12,739 nucleotides of DNA from Rubrobacter sp. (GTDB lineage: Bacteria; Actinomycetota; Rubrobacteria; Rubrobacterales; Rubrobacteraceae). Positions 1-6,781 of the stretch are shown one piece after another. The stretch lies in assembly GCA_013695335.1 (NCBI GenBank), contig JACDAR010000356.1, positions 1-12,739 of the forward strand, given 5' to 3'. The position numbers and the translations under genes were made by a program. Within the stretch, counting starts at the first letter, position 1; every line of letters begins with the position of its first letter. Below the pieces are notes generated by a model, which saw only the letters and a list, made by a program, of their open reading frames with translations, was not told the origin of the DNA and searched no databases.

Positions 1-543
1 CGCACGTCCGAAGAAAGCGTCGTTGACATCGGAGATGGATATTCCATCTGGATGCCGCCCTACCAGCTCGAAGCTATCTCCCTCGGCCACCATTCCTTCT
101 GACAGCACCCGCATGTAGAACCCTGTGTATCCAGCGTCGGCCACCCACTTCGTAAAGAGCCGCTCGCCGTTTTTGGCCGCGAGCTTGGCACACGGCGTCC
201 TCGGCATGCTGATCTGCACGGTGGCCCCGCCAACCCGGAATACATCCCCGACACAGACATCCGTCTCCAGGATGCCGGAGATCGTGAGGTTCTCCGAGAA
301 CGAACCGGGCCCGATGTCACGCCCCAGCGTCTCCTCCCAGTACGCGTAGTGGTCGAAAGGATAGACGCAGACAGCCTTGTCAGGCCCGCCGTGGTTCTCT
401 GTATCAGCCTGCCCGTCGCCTTCGAAACCGGTGTGGCGCAGCATGGCTGACGCTACCGGCTGCTTGGTCCCGCCGGTGAAGATTTCTTCCTCTCCGTAGC
501 GCTGCGTGGAGGGCCGTGCGACGTTGAGCGAGACGACTTTCAT
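1..543 (-). CDS. MOSC-domain protein, YiiM-like (3' end outside window)
   Basis: The first 181 residues are visible and the frame stays open to the window edge. The reading MKVVSLNVARPS at the N-terminus, an HGGPDKAV motif at residues 51-58, SEN at 83-85, and PRTPCAKL around Cys118 match the MOSC domain. That conserved cysteine binds the molybdenum cofactor sulfur in the family. YiiM relatives are about 220 residues and reduce or detoxify N-hydroxylated compounds using molybdenum cofactor. The visible part ends inside the expected C-terminal helical extension, so only about 40 residues should be missing. The ATG at 543 lies 49 bases after the DUF429 stop and has no convincing Shine-Dalgarno sequence; in-frame GTGs slightly upstream are possible starts, but the chosen ATG gives the family N-terminus. 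Family assignment is confident; the substrate is unknown. Confidence 0.85.
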   Translation of the reverse strand, partial: MKVVSLNVARPSTQRYGEEEIFTGGTKQPVASAMLRHTGFEGDGQADTENHGGPDKAVCVYPFDHYAYWEETLGRDIGPGSFSENLTISGILETDVCVGDVFRVGGATVQISMPRTPCAKLAAKNGERLFTKWVADAGYTGFYMRVLSEGMVAEGDSFELVGRHPDGISISDVNDAFFGRA

Positions 544-592
544 CTGGTTGCGTTGCGTGGAGTCCACATCCACAGAGCTTACCAGCAAGCCG

Positions 593-1444
593 CTAGACGT
601 ACGGGATGCCGGACGAACGGCACTCCTCGGCGATGCGGGAGTGGAGCGTCCCGCCAGCAGGCAGCAGTACGGACCCAGCATCGCCAGTGCCCACTACGGC
701 GGAGCCGTCGCGGCCCTTCCAGTGGCGGTGGACCGTGTACGCGGCGAGCGTACCCTCGACCAGGCTGGCGATGCGGTCGAGATCCGCGTGTGAGAGCGTG
801 GATGCGATCTCGACCCTGGAAAGGTCCACGTTCTCCGCCGTGGAGAGATCCCCTGAGAGGTTCCCCGTCCTCATGCGCAGGCCCGGCGTGTTCCACAGCA
901 CGTCCACCGCGCCCTTTATGGCGGCGGCCCTGTCCCCCTTGTTCCCCTTGCGGAGCTTCGGGTCATCCATCGCCCGCAGGCGTTGCTCCGGGTCTCCGCT
1001 TCCCTGACCGCGTTCCAGGCTGAGAACCTTGAGCGTCGCCGCGGAGTCCACCTCGACCGCCACGCGCTGCCCCCGCTGACGCCGGAACGAATAGTCCGTG
1101 TAATCGACCCCGACATCCTGAAGCGCAGCCAGCAGCGCCTCTCCAGGCGGCTCCTCGCCGAACATCTTGCGGCTCGCCGAGTACGCTGGCAGCGCCAGCT
1201 TCGAGAGTAGCCGCTCTATTTTGCGGGTTCCACGCTCGTTCGGCACGGAGAGCGGCGCATCGACACCAAGGATCACACCCCGGCGATCCGCAGCGTACTC
1301 TTCGACAGCCTCCGCTATCGCCGCGACATCCGCCGCGAACGAGTTGGCGATGATGCTTCCGCGCTCGTCCAGCACGACCAGGCATGACGTGCCGTCCTTC
1401 GCGTCGCTGGGACGCCACGCCAGGGAACAACCAATAAACCTCAT
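593..1444 (-). CDS. DUF429 family protein (predicted RNase H-like nuclease fold)
   Basis: This 283-residue protein starts MRFIGCSLAW and carries the acidic pattern of DUF429: VDAPLSVP around Asp62, EVDSAATLKV at 131-140, and a late HADLDRIASL segment with Asp222 and Asp224, followed by a helix (LAAYTVHR) and a terminal VLLP strand. DUF429 has been predicted to adopt an RNase H-like fold, but its substrate is not established. The ATG overlaps the glmM stop as ATGA, so translation is probably coupled to glmM. The GAGG just before the ATG is too close to be an ideal ribosome site, which fits coupling. I infer co-transcription with glmM; whether the function is related is unknown. Confidence 0.75.
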   Translation of the reverse strand: MRFIGCSLAWRPSDAKDGTSCLVVLDERGSIIANSFAADVAAIAEAVEEYAADRRGVILGVDAPLSVPNERGTRKIERLLSKLALPAYSASRKMFGEEPPGEALLAALQDVGVDYTDYSFRRQRGQRVAVEVDSAATLKVLSLERGQGSGDPEQRLRAMDDPKLRKGNKGDRAAAIKGAVDVLWNTPGLRMRTGNLSGDLSTAENVDLSRVEIASTLSHADLDRIASLVEGTLAAYTVHRHWKGRDGSAVVGTGDAGSVLLPAGGTLHSRIAEECRSSGIPYV

Positions 1445-2763
1445 ACCTCAACCCCCACTCCCGCCACGACCTCTGCGACTTCCTCGCAGACCTCGTGGCA
1501 GACTGTCTCGTTTGCATGCTCGACCATAACCCGCACCAGCGGCTCCGTCCCGCTCGGTCGCAACAGGATGCGCCCCTCGGTCCCGAGACGCTTCTCCGCC
1601 TCTGCAACAGCGCGTTGGATCCCTTCCGCCGCAGAGATAGATTTCGCCGTTGCGGGATCTTCGACCTCCACGTTGATGAGCTTCTGTGGGTAGACATTCA
1701 TCACCGATGCAAGCTCCGAGAGCGGCTTGCCCGTTCGAACCATTACGTCCAGAAGGGCAAGGGCCGTCACGATTCCATCACCCGTGGTCACGTGTTGGGC
1801 GAGGATCACATGCCCAGACTGCTCCCCACCAATGGAAGCCCCGCTCCGCGCCATCGCCGCAGCCACGTGCCTGTCCCCGACAGGTGTCACCTCGTATGGG
1901 ATGTCCAGCGCATCCATCGCCTTGAAGAAGCCCAGGTTGCTCATCACGGTGACTACCACGCCACCAGCCAGCTTCCCACGCTCCGCGAGGTCGCGGGCCA
2001 GGATGGCGAGGATTTTGTCCCCATCCACCACATCCCCCCGCTCGTCCACCGCAAGTACCCTGTCCGCGTCCCCATCGAAAGCGAATGCCATATCATGCCC
2101 GGTGGAGTCGAGTTTCTCCACGTGCGTGGAGCCGCATCCCGCGTTGATGTTCGTGCCGTCGGGTTCGTCGCCGACTACCTTGAGATCCGCCCCGATCTTC
2201 GAGAAAGCCAGCGGCGCGGCCTCGAATGCAGCCCCGTTTGCGCAATCCAGCAGAACCTTCATACCTTCAGCGGAAGGACTCAGCCGCTCAAGCGCCGCTT
2301 CCACATATTGTTCCGCCGCATCGTCGAGCCGCTCCACGGCGCCGACTCCAGTCCCGGTCGGGCGTTCGAGGTCTTCATCCAGCAAATCTTCGAGCTCGCG
2401 CTCTCGTTCGGCGGGGAGTTTGCGGCCTTCTGCCGAGAATAGCTTGATGCCGTTGTCAGGGTACGGGTTGTGTGATGCGCTGACGACGACGGCCGTGTTC
2501 GCCGCAAGCCTGGGCGCGAGCGCCGCGACGGCAGGGGTTGGCAGGACGCCAAGATCAATCACCTTCGCGCCCCCGCTCGCGGCCCCGGCGGCCAGGGCGC
2601 CAGAGAGCATCCCGCCCGAGAGACGGGTGTCGCGGCCGACGATCATCGGCCCACCGAAAAGCCTTGCGGCGGCGAGCCCGAGGCGTAGCGCGTCCTCTGG
2701 CATGAGGGTGTGGTTGGCAACGCCGCGCACGCCGTCGGTTCCGAAAGAAATCCCTCTCCTCAC
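1441..2763 (-). CDS. glmM: Phosphoglucosamine mutase
   Basis: GlmM converts glucosamine-6-phosphate to glucosamine-1-phosphate, the cytoplasmic step that leads to UDP-GlcNAc for peptidoglycan. The 440-residue protein has all four alpha-D-phosphohexomutase signatures: the phosphoserine loop SASHNP with Ser97 as the expected phosphorylated residue, the magnesium loop DGDADR at 230-235, the sugar-binding GGEQSGH at 312-318, and the phosphate-binding RPSGTEP at 402-408. The start FGTDGVRGVAN is diagnostic for GlmM rather than ManB/PGM. The start is GTG, preceded by GGAGGAGG with 7 bases of spacing. A hairpin lies between rpsI and this gene only about 8 bases before that ribosome site. The stop overlaps the DUF429 start. 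Confidence 0.97.
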   Translation of the reverse strand: MRRGISFGTDGVRGVANHTLMPEDALRLGLAAARLFGGPMIVGRDTRLSGGMLSGALAAGAASGGAKVIDLGVLPTPAVAALAPRLAANTAVVVSASHNPYPDNGIKLFSAEGRKLPAERERELEDLLDEDLERPTGTGVGAVERLDDAAEQYVEAALERLSPSAEGMKVLLDCANGAAFEAAPLAFSKIGADLKVVGDEPDGTNINAGCGSTHVEKLDSTGHDMAFAFDGDADRVLAVDERGDVVDGDKILAILARDLAERGKLAGGVVVTVMSNLGFFKAMDALDIPYEVTPVGDRHVAAAMARSGASIGGEQSGHVILAQHVTTGDGIVTALALLDVMVRTGKPLSELASVMNVYPQKLINVEVEDPATAKSISAAEGIQRAVAEAEKRLGTEGRILLRPSGTEPLVRVMVEHANETVCHEVCEEVAEVVAGVGVEV

Positions 2764-2787
2764 AAATCGGCCTCCTCCACGTAGAAC

Positions 2788-2816
2788 AGGCCCCTCTCGC
2801 GTGACGAAAGGGGCCT
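2788..2816 (-). terminator. Hairpin between rpsI and glmM, probable terminator/attenuator
   Basis: Twelve-base arms (AGGCCCCTCTCG and CGAAAGGGGCCT) pair with one mismatch around a 5-base loop. The hairpin lies 24 bases after the rpsI stop. On the minus strand it is followed by only a weak T-rich stretch (GTTCT), so termination may be partial and allow read-through into glmM, whose ribosome site begins within 10 bases. Confidence 0.65.
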
Positions 2817-2840
2817 GACTCTGAATCCGGTTTGTCTTCT

Positions 2841-3233
<393 letters not shown>

Positions 3234-3234
3234 G

Positions 3235-3666
3235 CTAGTTCACCTCGTAGGGTTGCGGGTTCTGGGCGGCGTGGGGATGCTCGGGGCCTGCGTAGATCTT
3301 CAACTTCTTGAACTGCTGCCGCGCGAGCCTCGTCCTCGGCATCATGCCGCGAACTGCTTTGCGCAGAACCTCGGTCGGCTTGCGAGCCAGCATCTGCTCG
3401 TAGCTGGTCTCCCTGAGACCGCCGGGATAGCCCGTGTGGCGCCTGTAGACCTTCTGCTCCGCCTTGCGGCCGGTCACCACGACCTTCTCCGCGTTCACCA
3501 CCACGATGAAATCGCCGGTGTCCACGTGCGGCGTATACTGCGGCTTGTTCTTACCGCGCAGGATACGTGCGATCTCGGACGACAGCCGCCCCAGCGTCTG
3601 CCCTTCCGCGTCTATAACGTGCCATTTCCGCTCGACCTCAAGCGGTCGCGCCATATAACTTTTCAT
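3235..3666 (-). CDS. rplM: 50S ribosomal protein L13
   Basis: L13 is an early-assembly protein of the large subunit. The sequence has VERKWHVIDAEGQTLGRLSS near the N-terminus, the TGDFIVVVNAEKV strand region, the YRRHTGYPGGL motif, and the conserved AVRGMMPR segment. I place the start at the ATG at 3666, giving MKSYMARP and 143 residues as in typical L13. A TTG one codon earlier is in frame but offers no advantage, and the GGAGGG ribosome site fits the ATG. It is the first gene of an L13-S9 transcript, with a promoter candidate just upstream. Confidence 0.97.
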   Translation of the reverse strand: MKSYMARPLEVERKWHVIDAEGQTLGRLSSEIARILRGKNKPQYTPHVDTGDFIVVVNAEKVVVTGRKAEQKVYRRHTGYPGGLRETSYEQMLARKPTEVLRKAVRGMMPRTRLARQQFKKLKIYAGPEHPHAAQNPQPYEVN

Positions 3667-3715
3667 CAACCCTCCGGAGTTCTTCGAAAGCTCAAAGGAA
3701 TTCCAAACGCATCAA

Positions 3716-3744
3716 ATAGTAGCATATATCTACAATCCGGTCAG
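3716..3744 (-). promoter_or_regulatory. Candidate sigma-70-type promoter for rplM-rpsI
   Basis: On the minus strand, CTGACC (3744-3739) as a -35 is followed after 17 bases by TACTAT (3721-3716) as a -10, with TG one base before it (an extended -10). Predicted transcription would start near 3709, leaving a leader of about 40 bases before rplM. A new promoter is expected here because the upstream neighbour is transcribed divergently. The assignment is by eye only. Confidence 0.5.
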
Positions 3745-3772
3745 CCTTAGGGTCAGGCAATTACGGGGTCAG
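3739..3772. repeat. Three direct copies of GGTCAG upstream of rplM
   Basis: GGTCAG occurs at 3739-3744, 3751-3756 and 3767-3772 (CTGACC on the minus strand), start-to-start spacing 12 and 16 bases. The first copy coincides with the proposed rplM -35 box. They could be regulator sites or chance repeats in a short non-coding region; spacing is not a constant helical repeat. Confidence 0.35.
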
Positions 3773-3892
3773 CCTCCCGATGCCGATGTCACTTCTCAAG
3801 TTGACGTTTTTCAGCACCATGCGCGGAGAAGCGGTGTCAGGATCTAAACTCCCAACTCAGGCTACATAGGTTAGCAAGAAAGATCCAACACG

Positions 3893-4450
3893 ATGGACAG
3901 AGCCAATTTCGGAAGAGCGGCGCTTTCAGCGGGAGCAGGAGCCGTCGGCGCGATCTTGCTCTATGCTTTCCTGCACGTCTTCGGGCCGATAGAACTGGAA
4001 GGCGGAAACTTGATGAACACTTCGCCCGAAGAGAACCGGCACCTGTGGATTCGTTTGTTGACGACGCAATTGCTACCGTACCTCGCGGTTCTAGGCATAA
4101 GTGGTGCGCTTGTGGCCAGAGCGTTCGGCATGACTTGGCAGCGAGCGATAGTATCCTCGCTAGTTGCATACGCTGCGGCTACCGCGGTTGCTACCGTGGT
4201 TAGTCTTGCGCTGGACCTCCTGGTAACGGTGCGAGAGACACAGTTCGGATCTCTCATACTGGTATTCACCACAAGCGTCGTCTTGCTGCTCGCGCTCCGC
4301 AGGGCACCCACGATGTTGCTTGTAGTCGCAGCCTTCATAGCGGCGGTCACGTTCCTGCTGGCTCCGATGCTCGGTGGCTACGTGGGCCTGGTGTCGTGGG
4401 TCATACTGCCGCCCGTAGCCGCGCTGACCACGCCGGAGCAAAGGAATTAG
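3893..4450 (+). CDS. Multi-pass membrane protein of unknown function
   Basis: I do not recognise the family. The 185-residue product has about six hydrophobic segments, near residues 8-29, 55-80, 85-112, 117-134, 139-157 and 158-177, with a charged extracytoplasmic or cytoplasmic loop at about 36-52 and no motif I can name. It is the only plus-strand gene in the window. The ribosome site is weak (AAGAAAG about 10 bases before the ATG). Codon use is less GC-skewed than its ribosomal neighbours, with codons such as AGA, ATA and CTA. Its stop overlaps the stop of the opposing methyltransferase by four bases (TTAG gives TAG on plus and TAA on minus). These features suggest a later insertion into the array. 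A coding shadow is unlikely given the uninterrupted regular hydrophobic pattern. Confidence 0.7.
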   Translation: MDRANFGRAALSAGAGAVGAILLYAFLHVFGPIELEGGNLMNTSPEENRHLWIRLLTTQLLPYLAVLGISGALVARAFGMTWQRAIVSSLVAYAAATAVATVVSLALDLLVTVRETQFGSLILVFTTSVVLLLALRRAPTMLLVVAAFIAAVTFLLAPMLGGYVGLVSWVILPPVAALTTPEQRN

Positions 4451-5118
4451 CCGTCTACCCGCGCAATCGCAAGCCCGTCTATGCGCTCCCGGATCAGGGG
4501 CAGCACGATAGCCGAGAGCCTTTCGTCGTCGGCTAGCATCTGGTTGAACTGGCGGGTGGAACGGGCTCGACTTTCATGCGGGTCGAGGACTTCTCCGCCG
4601 CGGATTGTGTTGTCGCCCAGGATCAGGGTTCCGGGCCGCGAGAGCTTCATGGACCAATCCAGGTACTCGGGATAGCCTTCCTTGTCAGCGTCTATGAAGA
4701 TGAGATCGAACGGCTCGAAATCTTCCTCCACCATCGCTGAGAGCAGCTTTCTTGCATCGCCGACGCGAACCTCGATCTGACCGGACAACCCGGCGCGTTC
4801 GATGTTGTCGCGGGCGACTTCGGCGTGACGCTCCTCCAGTTCCAGTGAGATCATTTCTCCGTCATCTGGTAGGGCGCGGCCGAAGTGGATGGTACTGTAT
4901 CCTCCGAGCGTCCCGATCTCCAGTATGCGCCTGGCACCGGAGATCTCGGTCAGCAGTTGCAGCAGTTTCCCCTGGGCCGGGGAGACGTTTATCTCGGGCA
5001 GCCCGGCGTTCCTGGAATTTTCCAGTGCGGCTTCGAGCACAGGGTCTCGCGGCGCGAATAGCCCTTCGACGTAGTCGTCCACGTCGTGTAGTAGCTTGCC
5101 GAGGTCATCTCCGTTCAT
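4447..5118 (-). CDS. SAM-dependent O-methyltransferase, COMT/CCoAOMT-like (Methyltransf_3)
   Basis: The 223-residue protein has the SAM-binding motif I ILEIGTLGGYST at 65-76, an acidic residue at the end of the next strand (SLELEE), and FIDADKEGYPEYLDW at 141-155. Asp143 together with Asp169-Asn170 (LGDN) correspond to the divalent-metal site of catechol- and caffeoyl-CoA O-methyltransferases. It should therefore methylate a catechol-type hydroxyl using SAM and a metal in the cytoplasm; the real substrate is unknown and some bacterial relatives act on tRNA hydroxyuridine (TrhP/TrmR-like), which is plausible beside truA but is only an inference. The ATG overlaps the truA stop as ATGA and has a good GGAGG site with 6 bases of spacing. 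Confidence 0.88.
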   Translation of the reverse strand: MNGDDLGKLLHDVDDYVEGLFAPRDPVLEAALENSRNAGLPEINVSPAQGKLLQLLTEISGARRILEIGTLGGYSTIHFGRALPDDGEMISLELEERHAEVARDNIERAGLSGQIEVRVGDARKLLSAMVEEDFEPFDLIFIDADKEGYPEYLDWSMKLSRPGTLILGDNTIRGGEVLDPHESRARSTRQFNQMLADDERLSAIVLPLIRERIDGLAIARVDG

Positions 5119-5873
5119 GTCGATCCTCCGAAGTCCAGGTTGTCGTATTTTACGCCCACCAGCGTGAGCCCCCGGCTCGGGACTGAGGGGCCGGCTTCAT
5201 CCCGTCCGCCACCGGAAAGCAATCGCCCGAAGGATGCCACCTCGCGTCGTCCATCCGCAACCTCGAGCATCGTGCCGACCAGCGCGCGCACCATACCGTA
5301 CAGGAATGAGTCGGCGGTGATGTGGAACGTCACCAGATCCCCGCTCCGCTCCCACCGGGACTCCGAGACGATCCGTGCGAAGCGCACGTGATACGTCCGC
5401 GCCGGGGTGAATGCCCGGAAATCGTGCTTTCCGCGCAGCATCTTCGCCGCCTCTTCTAGTCGGCCAAAGTCCAGCCTACGGGAGACATACGAGGAGCGAT
5501 ACCAATTCAGCGGAGACCGCACGGGATCGTTCACGACGCGGTACTCATAACTCCGGGCTTTCGCGTCCCTGCGGGCATCGAAATCATCAGGGACCGAGAC
5601 GCAGCGACGGAGCGCTGCATCTTTCGGGAGGACGGCGGTCGTGCGGTAGGCGAGGGTTGATGGCGGTATCTCCGTATCAGCCTCGAACGAAACCACCTGC
5701 CCGGATGCGTGTACCCCGGCGTCGGTGCGCCCGGCGACGGCGAGCTTCACAGGATACCGAAGTACCGTTTCTAGCGCGTCGGAGAGAACGCCCTCGACAG
5801 TTCGCTGATCCGGCTGCACGGCCCAGCCTGCAAAATGCGTACCGTCGTACTCCACAAGCCCGGCGAGCTTCAT
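5115..5873 (-). CDS. truA: tRNA pseudouridine(38-40) synthase
   Basis: TruA isomerises uridines 38-40 in the tRNA anticodon stem-loop. The sequence starts MKLAGLVEYDGTHFAGWAVQ, has the catalytic loop GRTDAGVHA with Asp51 as nucleophile, the FDARRDAKARSYEYRV strand, HDFRAFTPA, and the C-terminal SFLYGMVRALVG and GLTLVGVKY segments. I use the ATG at 5873 (252 residues, the family length). A longer open frame reaches 5975, but the extra residues are translated from an intergenic repeat and are not TruA-like. The start lacks a strong ribosome site. The gene follows ecfT after a 112-base gap holding repeat element A and overlaps the methyltransferase start. Confidence 0.96.
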   Translation of the reverse strand: MKLAGLVEYDGTHFAGWAVQPDQRTVEGVLSDALETVLRYPVKLAVAGRTDAGVHASGQVVSFEADTEIPPSTLAYRTTAVLPKDAALRRCVSVPDDFDARRDAKARSYEYRVVNDPVRSPLNWYRSSYVSRRLDFGRLEEAAKMLRGKHDFRAFTPARTYHVRFARIVSESRWERSGDLVTFHITADSFLYGMVRALVGTMLEVADGRREVASFGRLLSGGGRDEAGPSVPSRGLTLVGVKYDNLDFGGST

Positions 5874-5902
5874 GGGCGCCGTTCCCGGGTCCGTGGACGA
5901 TC

Positions 5903-5979
5903 CGCTTTTGCTCCGTAAGTAGTAAGTAGTAAGTAGTAAGTCGTGTTTTTCGACTTTCGACCCACGGGGGAGCAAAGCG
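5903..5979. repeat. Intergenic repeat element A: four GTAAGTA heptads plus hairpin
   Basis: Between ecfT and truA, the heptad GTAAGTA is repeated in tandem at 5915-5921, 5922-5928 and 5929-5935, followed by GTAAGTC at 5936-5942. The last copy forms the left arm of a small hairpin, AAGTCG-TGTTTTT-CGACTT (5938-5956), followed by TTCGACCCAC. Imperfect inverted repeats bracket the element: CGCTTTTGCTCC at 5903-5914 and GGAGCAAAGCG at 5969-5979 (one base shorter). The core (5915-5965) is related to element B downstream of rplQ. No coding function is apparent. Confidence 0.75.
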
Positions 5980-5985
5980 ACCTCT

Positions 5986-6777
5986 TCACAATAGAATGGC
6001 CCCAGCGAGCACGAGAGCCGTGGCGGCGAGGGCTATGGCGTCGCGCTGGCGAAAGCGCAGTTCGCGGTAGCGGGTGCGGCCTTCACCGCCACGATATCCT
6101 CGGCTCTCCATCGCCTCGGCCAGCTCGTCGGCCCGCCGGAACGCACCGACGGTCAGTGGGATCAGGATCGGGATGGTGGTCCGTATGCGGGATAGGGGGC
6201 CGCCTTCCGCGAAGTCTGCGCCGCGGGCCGCCTGGGCTTTGGTGATCTTCTGCGACTCCTCGTATAGCGTGGGGATGAAGCGCAGCGCAATGGTCATCAT
6301 CATCGCCACCTCGTGCGCCGGAAAGCGTAGCTTCTTCAACGGAGAGAGCAGGTCTTCCAGGCCGTCAGCCAGGGCGAGCGGCGCGGTAGTCGCCGTCAGG
6401 AGGGCCGCCGCCGAGACGAGAAGGAGTATCCTGCCCCCGAGGAAGAGTCCAAGCCGCACGCCGCCCTCGTGGATCTCCAGGATGCCCCAGGCGAACAGCG
6501 TCTCGCCCTCCCGCGAGAAGAGAACCTGAAAAAACACCGTGAGCGCCACGATGAAAGCCACGGGACGCAGGAGCCGCAGGAAGGTCAAGGGCGGAACACG
6601 GCTCACGGCCACGAGCGCCACTACAGCCACCGCAACCAGCCCGAGCCCGGCCGCCGAGTCCACGAAAAACAGCCCGAGCAGAAGCACGGCGGTGGACAAA
6701 ATCTTCGCCCTTGGATCTAGCGCGTGCAGCGGTGAAGCCACCGGATAGAACTGCCCGAAGCTCCGCGCCACGCTCAT
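5986..6777 (-). CDS. ecfT: ECF transporter transmembrane coupling protein EcfT
   Basis: EcfT is the membrane scaffold that couples the two ATPases to substrate-binding S proteins in energy-coupling-factor importers for vitamins, nickel or cobalt. The 263-residue protein has HALDPRAKI at 18-26, several hydrophobic helices (about 27-58, 70-87, 105-135, 205-212, 246-263), and the two cytoplasmic coupling-helix signatures AQAARGADF (Ala-Arg-Gly at 184-186) and AMESRGYRG (Ser-Arg-Gly at 225-227) that contact the ATPases. It starts 4 bases after the ecfA2 stop with a GAGG-containing leader. No S component gene is in view, consistent with a group II module shared by S subunits encoded elsewhere. Confidence 0.95.
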   Translation of the reverse strand: MSVARSFGQFYPVASPLHALDPRAKILSTAVLLLGLFFVDSAAGLGLVAVAVVALVAVSRVPPLTFLRLLRPVAFIVALTVFFQVLFSREGETLFAWGILEIHEGGVRLGLFLGGRILLLVSAAALLTATTAPLALADGLEDLLSPLKKLRFPAHEVAMMMTIALRFIPTLYEESQKITKAQAARGADFAEGGPLSRIRTTIPILIPLTVGAFRRADELAEAMESRGYRGGEGRTRYRELRFRQRDAIALAATALVLAGAILL

Positions 6778-6781
6778 ATCC

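Noticed and set aside
963..1697. 244-codon minus-strand frame spanning glmM end and DUF429 start
   Set aside because: It is a shifted frame over two well-supported genes, with low-complexity Arg/Gly/Ala composition.
1495..2818. Long plus-strand open frames opposite glmM (315 and 363 codons)
   Set aside because: They lie antisense to a fully conserved glmM, are rich in Arg/Ser/Pro as expected from high-GC shadow frames, and show no recognisable domain.
3961..4441. Minus-strand open frames opposite the plus-strand membrane gene
   Set aside because: They lack a ribosome site and any recognisable motif, while the plus frame has a regular membrane-protein pattern and a compact end against its neighbour.
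5915..5942. CRISPR-like array in the tandem heptads
   Set aside because: Units are 7 bases and directly abutting with no spacers.
5874..5975. N-terminal extension of TruA by 34 residues
   Set aside because: The extra residues are translated from the intergenic heptad repeat; the TruA family begins at MKLAGLVEYDG.
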